From contig JANQOC010000436.1 of assembly GCA_028279265.1 (NCBI GenBank), positions 1-9,437 of the forward strand: a stretch of 9,437 nt of DNA. Reading direction: 5' to 3'. The notes beneath the pieces are model-generated. The model did no database searches and was not told the origin of the DNA. It saw nothing but the letters and a program-made list of their open reading frames with translations. Each line of letters begins with the position of its first letter. Within the stretch, counting starts at the first letter, position 1. The stretch is from Hyphomicrobiales bacterium. GTDB taxonomy: Bacteria > Pseudomonadota > Alphaproteobacteria > Rhizobiales > CAYWUX01. A program made the translations under genes and the position numbers. Of the stretch, positions 1-3,980 are shown one piece after another.

Positions 1-422
1 AAGGCAATTGTATAGGCGTCAAAGGAACGGTCCTCAAAGGGGAGATCTTCTGCATTTCCACAGATATGGGTCAGCCTGTTGCGAAGGGATGAATTTCCCG
101 TAGTCGTCCTGCCCGCCTTCAACATATCCTCGCTTATATCACAAATCATCGCCTGACTGGTTTTGCCGGACGCCGCAAGGAATTTGCGGGCGATATCGCC
201 TGTGCCCCCGGCGACGTCGAGTAGCTTGAATTTTTTGGCATGCGGTGACGGGGCCAGCCAATCGATGAGGATATTTTTCCAGATTCGGTGCAGACCCCCG
301 GACATCAGATCGTTCATAAGGTCGTAGCGATCGGCCACCTTGGAGAAAACGTCATTTACAAGTTTTTGTTTTTCATCAATTTTTACCGATTTGAATCCAA
401 AACTTGTTGATTGTGTCGTCAT
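1..422 (-). CDS. ubiE: UbiE/COQ5-type methyltransferase, partial (3' end outside window)
   Basis: This is a class I SAM-dependent C-methyltransferase of ubiquinone and/or menaquinone biosynthesis (demethoxyquinol or demethylmenaquinol methylation), expected in the cytosol or at the membrane face. Reading the complement from the ATG at 422-420 gives 140 codons open to the window edge. Visible family signatures are FSKVADRYDLMNDLMSGG at residues 26-43 followed by HRIWK (45-49), motif I LLDVAGGTGDIA at 67-78, the acidic strand-2 end CDIS (94-97), and GNAEDLPFEDRSFDAYTIA at 122-140. These match UbiE closely, so the identity is secure; only the C-terminal part is missing. It is divergent from mutM with about 120 bp between the starts. 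Its Shine-Dalgarno is weak (AAGAACT just upstream), and no clear promoter could be assigned on either strand of that gap. Confidence 0.95.
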   Translation of the reverse strand, partial: MTTQSTSFGFKSVKIDEKQKLVNDVFSKVADRYDLMNDLMSGGLHRIWKNILIDWLAPSPHAKKFKLLDVAGGTGDIARKFLAASGKTSQAMICDISEDMLKAGRTTTGNSSLRNRLTHICGNAEDLPFEDRSFDAYTIA

Positions 423-543
423 TTTCGAGTTCTTATAAGTTAAATTTGATACGCAATTTTTGTTAGAATTTGTAACTCAGGCTAAACTTTCCCATAATCC
501 CGTTATTAGACGATCACTAGAGCATTCAAAGGCCTTCGGAACT

Positions 544-1437
544 ATGCCGGAATTACCGGAAGTGGAAACTGTTGTACGCGGACTTGAGCCGGTTGCTTTG
601 GGTCAAACGATTCAGAAGGTGCAACAGCGACGGCCAAATTTGCGATTTCCCTTTCCCAAGAGATTTGTACACAAGCTGGAAGGAAGCCGTATTCGATCGA
701 TCAAACGACGCGCCAAGTATATATTAGTGTTTTTACAGAGTGAAGACGTTTTGGTTATCCACCTGGGAATGAGCGGGCGCTTCCTGATAGAGGACAGCCA
801 GCAGAAGGATTGCCAAACGAATACGGAAAATTCCGATAAATCGAGCATTGAACCGGCCAGTGCCCATGATCACGTCGTCATGGAGCTGAGCAATGGCATT
901 GTGCTCAAATATAATGATGCCCGGAGATTTGGCTTCATGACCATCGTCCCGAAAGAAGAGCTCCTGACCCATGATCTGTTCAAACATCTTGGCGCAGAAC
1001 CTCTGGGAAACGAGTTCAACGAACATTACCTGGCGGAAAAAGCGATTGCCAAGAAGCAATCGATCAAGTCTTTCCTGATGGATCAGAAAAATATCGCAGG
1101 ACTGGGAAACATCTATGTTTGCGAAGCGTTGCACCTGGCCAAGATTTCGCCACAGCGAGCAGCGACCTGCTTGCTACGCGGGAATCAAAAACCCTCCCTG
1201 CGCGCACAGCGCCTGGCTCCGGCGATAAAGACGGTACTTACCGATGCCATTGAATCCGGCGGATCCACCCTCAGGGATCATCGGCAGGCGGATGGATCCC
1301 TTGGATATTTTCAGCATTCCTTTACCGTTTACGGAAGAGAAGGACAGGCTTGCAAACAACGCGGCTGCGAAGGCCAAATTAAAAGAACCGTTCAAGCCGG
1401 TCGATCAACCTTTTACTGCACAGTTTGTCAGAGATAA
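544..1437 (+). CDS. mutM: Formamidopyrimidine-DNA glycosylase (Fpg/MutM)
   Basis: This is a bifunctional DNA glycosylase/AP lyase that excises 8-oxoguanine and formamidopyrimidines in base excision repair. The protein is 297 aa from the ATG at 544. An in-frame TTG at 460 would add 28 unrelated residues, but the mature N-terminus must begin MPELPEVETV, because Pro2 is the catalytic Schiff-base residue and Glu3 is also catalytic; this decides the start. Also visible are Lys58 in RRAKY (the beta-elimination lysine), the helix-two-turn-helix DQKNIAGLGNIYVCEA (180-195), and a C-terminal zinc finger with Cys270, Cys275, Cys292 and Cys295 around GRSTFYC. The first cysteine pair is C-x4-C rather than C-x2-C, which I recall as common in alphaproteobacterial Fpg. 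The Shine-Dalgarno is poor. Only 49 bp separate it from the hydratase gene, so the two are probably co-transcribed. Confidence 0.97.
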   Translation: MPELPEVETVVRGLEPVALGQTIQKVQQRRPNLRFPFPKRFVHKLEGSRIRSIKRRAKYILVFLQSEDVLVIHLGMSGRFLIEDSQQKDCQTNTENSDKSSIEPASAHDHVVMELSNGIVLKYNDARRFGFMTIVPKEELLTHDLFKHLGAEPLGNEFNEHYLAEKAIAKKQSIKSFLMDQKNIAGLGNIYVCEALHLAKISPQRAATCLLRGNQKPSLRAQRLAPAIKTVLTDAIESGGSTLRDHRQADGSLGYFQHSFTVYGREGQACKQRGCEGQIKRTVQAGRSTFYCTVCQR

Positions 1438-1486
1438 GCGCCCCAAATGGAAATCGAACCCGGGGCTATGAATGGAGTTAATGGAT

Positions 1487-2260
1487 ATGGCATTTGAGAA
1501 CATAATTGTCGAAAATCGCGGCAAAGTAGGTTTCATAACTTTGGATCGACCGGACGCGCTTAACGCGTTGAGTACGGACCTGATTGCCGAATTGAGCACG
1601 GCACTTAACGAGTTTGAGGACGACAGCCAGATCAAGGCCATTGTTATTACGGGATCGGACCGGGCGTTTGCCGCGGGCGCAGATATCAAGGAAATGCAGT
1701 CCAAATCTTATATGGAAATGTACATGGACAATTTTCTTGATGATTGGGATCGCGTTGCCAAGTGCCGGAAACCGGTTATTGCCGCCGTCGCCGGTTATGC
1801 GCTGGGGGGCGGGTGTGAGCTGGCCATGAGCTGCGACATCATCATCGCCGCCGATACGGCCAAGTTTGGTCAGCCCGAAATTACACTTGGGGTCATGCCC
1901 GGCGTCGGGGGAACCCAGCGTCTCACGCGCCTCGTGGGCAAAACCAAAGCCATGGATATGTGTTTGACCGGCCGGATGATGGATGCCGAAGAAGCCGAGC
2001 GCTCCGGCCTGGTGAGCCGTGTCGTTCCCGCTGATGATCTCCAGGATGCGGCGATGGAGATCGCCGAGAAAATTGCGGATTTCTCCCAGCCCAGCGTGAT
2101 GATTACCAAGGAAACCATCAACCGGGCCTACGAGCTGACCCTGGAGGAAGGCATACGTTTTGAACGCCGGTTGTTTCATTCGCTGTTTGCCACCGAGGAT
2201 CAGAAGGAAGGCATGCAGGCATTCGTTGAAAAGCGATCGCCAAAATTCAATGACCGGTAG
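1487..2260 (+). CDS. Enoyl-CoA hydratase (crotonase family)
   Basis: This crotonase-fold enzyme probably hydrates trans-2-enoyl-CoA to 3-hydroxyacyl-CoA in fatty-acid beta-oxidation. From the ATG at 1487 it is 257 aa, the usual length. The start was chosen because GGAG at 1474-1477 lies 9 nt upstream and MAFENIIVE is the usual N-terminus; ATGs at 1472 and 1481 are less well placed. Oxyanion-hole segments are FAAGADIKEM (61-70) and YALGGGCELAMSCD (104-117). Both catalytic glutamates of true hydratases are present: Glu111 in GGGCE and Glu131 in FGQPEITLG. GVGGTQRL (139-146) and the C-terminal RSPKF also fit. Having both glutamates argues for a genuine hydratase rather than an isomerase or another crotonase member; substrate chain length cannot be read. 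It lies between mutM and rpsT, an order I recall as common in alphaproteobacteria, with no obvious metabolic link to its neighbours. Confidence 0.93.
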   Translation: MAFENIIVENRGKVGFITLDRPDALNALSTDLIAELSTALNEFEDDSQIKAIVITGSDRAFAAGADIKEMQSKSYMEMYMDNFLDDWDRVAKCRKPVIAAVAGYALGGGCELAMSCDIIIAADTAKFGQPEITLGVMPGVGGTQRLTRLVGKTKAMDMCLTGRMMDAEEAERSGLVSRVVPADDLQDAAMEIAEKIADFSQPSVMITKETINRAYELTLEEGIRFERRLFHSLFATEDQKEGMQAFVEKRSPKFNDR

Positions 2261-2301
2261 TCCGAACACGAACTTGAACATCGCCTGAAGAGATCAAAAG
2301 T

Positions 2302-2328
2302 ATAGTTTATCGCTAAATTAGCGACTAT
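2302..2328. repeat. Palindrome between the hydratase gene and rpsT
   Basis: A perfect inverted repeat CGCTAA-a-TTAGCG occupies 2311-2323. It is flanked by a second, outer pair (ATAGT at 2302-2306 and ACTAT at 2324-2328) set off by a 4-nt asymmetric spacer. There is no T-tract on either strand, so it is not a standard terminator. It lies just upstream of the rpsT promoters and could be an operator, or a processing or 3'-end stabilising hairpin for the upstream mRNA. Function is unassigned. Confidence 0.45.
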
Positions 2329-2343
2329 TACGAAGTAAATAAG

Positions 2344-2372
2344 TTGACCGTCGCCGGATCGACAGATATACA
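2344..2372 (+). promoter_or_regulatory. Putative rpsT promoter P1 (sigma-70 type)
   Basis: TTGACC (2344-2349) and TATACA (2367-2372) are separated by exactly 17 bp, matching 5/6 and 4/6 of the vegetative consensus. It lies about 125 bp upstream of the rpsT start. Together with the hexamers at 2395-2425 it would give tandem promoters, an arrangement known for rpsT in E. coli. Confidence 0.5.
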
Positions 2373-2394
2373 GACGCGTCGAAGAATACAGCGT

Positions 2395-2425
2395 TTGACT
2401 GTATTCATGAGACTTTTCGTACAAT
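2395..2425 (+). promoter_or_regulatory. Putative rpsT promoter P2 (sigma-70 type)
   Basis: TTGACT (2395-2400) and TACAAT (2420-2425) each match 5/6 of consensus, but the spacer is 19 bp, longer than ideal. Initiation near 2432 would give a leader of about 65 nt that includes the hairpin at 2449-2466. The -35 region repeats the P1 motif (TTGACCGT and TTGACTGT). Confidence 0.45.
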
Positions 2426-2448
2426 CGGAAAAACAAGCATTTAACCCG

Positions 2449-2475
2449 CTGGGGTTGCGACCCCGGATAATTTTT
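2449..2475 (+). promoter_or_regulatory. rpsT leader hairpin followed by a short U-run
   Basis: In the rpsT 5' leader, GGGGT (2451-2455) pairs with ACCCC (2460-2464) around a TGCG loop, extended by a T-G and a C-G pair to 2449-2466. After a 4-nt gap there is a TTTTT run (2471-2475). This could be an attenuator-like stop or a structure used in S20 autoregulation or mRNA stability. The T-run is not directly abutting the stem, so a terminator call is weak. Confidence 0.4.
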
Positions 2476-2498
2476 ATTAGCCGAACGAGGAATGAACT

Positions 2499-2765
2499 AT
2501 GGCCAACACCAAATCGGCCAAAAAAGCTGTCCGCAAGATGGCCCGCAAAACCGAATTAAACAAATCGCGAAGAACGCAATTGCGGACCCGAATCCGGGCC
2601 GTTGAGGAAGCCATTGAATCCGGTGACAAGGAAAGCGCGATGGCAGCGCTTAAAGCGGCCCAGCCAACCATCGCCCGCACCGGGCAACTCGGCGTTATTC
2701 ACAGAAATACGGCCTCCCGAAAAATCTCCAGACTGGCGAGCCAGATCAAGTCCATGGACGCTTAA
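2499..2765 (+). CDS. rpsT: 30S ribosomal protein S20
   Basis: S20 is a primary 16S rRNA-binding protein of the small ribosomal subunit. The 88-aa product begins MANTKSAKKAVRK, is rich in Lys and Arg, and contains the family segment LGVIHRNTASRKISRLASQIK near the C-terminus; length and composition are typical. The ATG at 2499 has a good Shine-Dalgarno, GAGGA at 2487-2491, with 7 nt spacing. It appears monocistronic: its own candidate promoters lie at 2344-2425 and a strong terminator at 2812-2839. In E. coli S20 represses its own translation from an unusual UUG start; here the start is a normal ATG, so any autocontrol would have to work through other leader features such as the hairpin at 2449-2466. 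Confidence 0.97.
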   Translation: MANTKSAKKAVRKMARKTELNKSRRTQLRTRIRAVEEAIESGDKESAMAALKAAQPTIARTGQLGVIHRNTASRKISRLASQIKSMDA

Positions 2766-2811
2766 TGGGCTAAAATGGCCTTTGTCAAAACCTCTGTGAC
2801 ATTTTGACGAC

Positions 2812-2839
2812 ACCCGGCCTTCGGCCGGGTTATTTTTTT
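2812..2839 (+). terminator. Rho-independent terminator of rpsT
   Basis: CCCGGCC (2813-2819) pairs with GGCCGGG (2823-2829) around a 3-nt loop, extended by an A-T pair (2812/2830), and is followed by TATTTTTTT (2831-2839). This is a strong GC stem with a 7-T run, 46 nt after the rpsT stop codon. It insulates the putative origin region downstream from rpsT transcription. Confidence 0.92.
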
Positions 2840-2867
2840 GCTTCAAACGTTGCCGCCATATCTTTGA

Positions 2868-2965
2868 GATTCAACCAGTTATGCACAGAACCGATCCCGG
2901 CACTTCGATTCAAGGAATTCTGATATCTCGCGGAGTCAAACACAAAACGAGTAAAATTTTGAGTC
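2868..2965. promoter_or_regulatory. Cluster of four GANTC (CcrM-type methylation) sites
   Basis: GATTC at 2868-2872, GATTC at 2907-2911, GAGTC at 2933-2937 and GAGTC at 2961-2965 lie within 98 bp, about ten times the chance rate at equal base composition. GANTC is the target of the cell-cycle methyltransferase CcrM in most alphaproteobacteria, and its methylation state can affect GcrA- and DnaA-linked promoters. I saw no further GANTC between 2966 and 3412. Confidence 0.45.
2879..2887 (+). promoter_or_regulatory. DnaA box (forward, TTATGCACA)
   Basis: A perfect match to TTATNCACA, about 40 bp after the rpsT terminator and at the left border of the non-coding region. It faces inward, toward the AT-rich core. 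Confidence 0.7.
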
Positions 2966-3002
2966 AATTGTCACAGCTTTGTAAAATCCGATCAGCGCTG
3001 CA

Positions 3003-3018
3003 TTAACGTAAAATTAAC
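3003..3018 (+). promoter_or_regulatory. CtrA binding site 1 (TTAA-N7-TTAAC)
   Basis: TTAA at 3003-3006, a 7-nt spacer, then TTAAC at 3014-3018: an exact match to the full CtrA consensus. In Caulobacter CtrA~P binds such sites in the origin and represses initiation. Confidence 0.7.
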
Positions 3019-3026
3019 CAACAAAA

Positions 3027-3042
3027 TTAATCTCTTGTTAAC
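3027..3042 (+). promoter_or_regulatory. CtrA binding site 2 (TTAA-N7-TTAAC)
   Basis: TTAA at 3027-3030, a 7-nt spacer, then TTAAC at 3038-3042: a second exact match, in the same orientation and 24 bp downstream of site 1. Two perfect 9-of-9 matches this close together are very unlikely by chance, even in AT-rich DNA. Confidence 0.7.
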
Positions 3043-3148
3043 TTTTGAGGCGAGCAATTGTTAATCTGTATTGTTTCATCACCCCCCTCAGATGGACCGG
3101 CAGGTGTCCCTCCGCGAGGCGGTTGCCGCTTGTCACTCCCAGGCACGC

Positions 3149-3157
3149 TGTGTATAT
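3149..3157 (-). promoter_or_regulatory. Degenerate DnaA box (reverse, ATATACACA)
   Basis: The complement reads ATATACACA, one mismatch (first position) from TTATNCACA. It is a plausible weak, ATP-DnaA-type site because of its position inside the putative origin; alone it would not be called. Confidence 0.35.
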
Positions 3158-3195
3158 TCGCCGACGATTAATGCGGGGTTTCACACAGTTTGAAA

Positions 3196-3223
3196 TATAG
3201 AGGCGTGAATTTCGACCTCTATA
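3196..3223. repeat. 28-bp dyad (8-bp perfect arms) in the origin region
   Basis: TATAGAGG (3196-3203) and CCTCTATA (3216-3223) are perfect inverted repeats around a 12-nt centre, which itself contains GAA-T-TTC. The right arm overlaps a perfect -10 hexamer TATAAT (3220-3225), but no -35 hexamer lies at 16-18 bp. It could be a repressor operator, an origin-protein site or an RNA hairpin; there is no T-tract, so it is not a terminator. Confidence 0.5.
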
Positions 3224-3286
3224 ATAGAAATACTGCGACTGACTAAGTTGTTTGTAGAATAATCCACGGCCAATTCGTTGGTAAAC

Positions 3287-3295
3287 TGTGGGTAA
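3287..3295 (-). promoter_or_regulatory. DnaA box (reverse, TTACCCACA, one mismatch)
   Basis: The complement reads TTACCCACA, one mismatch from TTATCCACA. It is the upstream member of a close pair with the perfect box at 3298-3306; starts are 11 bp apart, about one helical turn, and both are on the same strand, a spacing that favours cooperative DnaA binding. Confidence 0.5.
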
Positions 3296-3297
3296 GC

Positions 3298-3306
3298 TGT
3301 GCATAA
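3298..3306 (-). promoter_or_regulatory. DnaA box (reverse, TTATGCACA)
   Basis: The complement reads TTATGCACA, identical to the box at 2879-2887 but on the opposite strand, so the two perfect boxes face each other across the CtrA sites and AT-rich core. Confidence 0.7.
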
Positions 3307-3347
3307 ATCAACAATATTTGCGATGTACTGGGAATATTCATTGCGCT

Positions 3348-3419
3348 TTTGAGTGTGCGGGTCGCCTTTACTGCATTTCGTAGTTTGAGTGCCGCAGGAT
3401 GGGGAGTTTACTTTGAGTG
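3348..3419 (+). repeat. Three direct copies of TTTGAGTG
   Basis: The octamer TTTGAGTG occurs at 3348-3355, 3384-3391 and 3412-3419, with starts 36 and 28 bp apart; a 7-base version (TTTGAGT) also lies at 2958-2964. The last copy overlaps the proposed TTG start codon of the rhodanese gene. It could be a protein-binding motif or chance; no known site is recognised. Confidence 0.35.
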
Positions 3420-3856
3420 GATTTGAGCAACATGATCCAAGCAATATGGCCGTTGCCGATGTTTGGAAGAGTCTCGAATCGGACCCGGAAGCAGAACTCA
3501 TCGATGTGCGGACACAGTCGGAATGGGCGTTCGTTGGGGTTTGCGATCTTTCCAGTATTTCGAAGAGAACAATTCAACAGGAATGGCTCAGCTATCCAGG
3601 CGGTGCCATAGATCCGGAATTCGTTGAAAAACTGGAATCTGAACTAGAGGGGAGAAAAAGAGGAAAAGAGACAAAACTGTTCTTTATTTGCAGATCAGGT
3701 CAGCGAAGCCTGGCAGCGGCAAATGCGATGGCCCAGCGAGGATGGGTTCACTGCATCAATGTCAAGGAAGGGTTTGAAGGGCCCATTGATGACAAGCGTC
3801 ATCGAGGCGGAATTTCGGGTTGGAAGTATGAGGGCCTTCCCTGGGTGCAGAGCTGA
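3413..3856 (+). CDS. Single-domain rhodanese-like protein
   Basis: This is a rhodanese (sulfurtransferase-fold) protein, probably cytosolic, that could carry a persulfide on its active-site cysteine. From TTG 3413 it is 147 aa. Visible features are the N-terminal rhodanese strand AELIDVRTQSEWAFVG (residues 28-43) and the active-site loop FFICRSGQRS, with Cys93 opening a six-residue CRSGQR loop as in GlpE-type thiosulfate sulfurtransferases. The tail FEGPIDDKRHRGGISGWKYEGLPW is one I recall from alphaproteobacterial homologues. Start choice: GGGGAG at 3401-3406 sits 6 nt before TTG 3413, whereas an in-frame GTG at 3389 has no Shine-Dalgarno and would add 8 residues. It lies between the origin-like region and dnaA, 124 bp upstream of dnaA, with no terminator between them, so read-through into dnaA is possible. 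The physiological sulfur donor and acceptor are unknown. Confidence 0.88.
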   Translation: MSGFEQHDPSNMAVADVWKSLESDPEAELIDVRTQSEWAFVGVCDLSSISKRTIQQEWLSYPGGAIDPEFVEKLESELEGRKRGKETKLFFICRSGQRSLAAANAMAQRGWVHCINVKEGFEGPIDDKRHRGGISGWKYEGLPWVQS

Positions 3857-3939
3857 CAAGTTAAAATTTGAAGAAGGCGGTCGGATTACCAGAGGCGGTG
3901 AATTCGACAAATTATAAGACGAACTAAAATTTTGCTGAT

Positions 3940-3960
3940 CCGGTCGAAAGAGGCGACCGG
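3940..3960 (+). promoter_or_regulatory. Hairpin in the dnaA 5' leader
   Basis: CCGGTCG (3940-3946) and CGACCGG (3954-3960) form a perfect 7-bp GC-rich stem around a purine loop (AAAGAGG). No T-run follows. The stem ends 11 nt before the dnaA Shine-Dalgarno (GGGGA, 3972-3976), so it may influence dnaA mRNA stability or translation. It also covers the first base of a possible in-frame GTG start at 3960, arguing for the downstream ATG. Confidence 0.55.
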
Positions 3961-3980
3961 TGAAATTAAGCGGGGATCAA

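Larger units (their letters stand above)
2840..3412. other. Putative oriC / dnaA control region (non-coding)
   Basis: About 570 bp without a credible gene lie between the rpsT terminator and the rhodanese gene upstream of dnaA. The stretch carries a perfect forward DnaA box near the left end (2879), a reverse pair near the right end (3287 and 3298), a degenerate reverse box (3149), four GANTC sites (2868-2965), an AT-rich core (3001-3060 is about 70% A+T by count) with two CtrA sites, and a dyad at 3196-3223. This is the content expected of an alphaproteobacterial origin, or of a cell-cycle-regulated dnaA promoter region. In Caulobacter and rhizobia the mapped origin is near hemE instead, so the oriC call is an inference; regulation of dnaA is the main alternative. 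Confidence 0.6.

Noticed and set aside
755..763. TTATCCACC, a one-mismatch DnaA box
   Set aside because: It is isolated and lies inside the conserved coding sequence VIHLGMSG of mutM; likely chance.
1440..1466. GCCCC...GGGGC pairing between mutM and the hydratase gene
   Set aside because: Only 5 bp with a 17-nt loop and no T-tract; the genes are probably co-transcribed.
1478..2281. Long minus-strand open frame of 267 codons
   Set aside because: It lies wholly antisense to the enoyl-CoA hydratase gene, whose protein is well conserved; the antisense translation resembles no family I know.
3260..3268. TAATCCACG, a possible forward DnaA box
   Set aside because: Two mismatches including the last position; it is near the good pair at 3287-3306, but too degenerate to call.
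3306..3318. IHF-like sequence AATCAA next to the DnaA box pair
   Set aside because: The second half (TTR) is displaced by one base, so it does not match the IHF consensus.
3038..3501. Minus-strand open frames across the origin-like region and the start of the rhodanese gene
   Set aside because: No family resemblance or Shine-Dalgarno; they cross DnaA boxes, a dyad and a real gene start.
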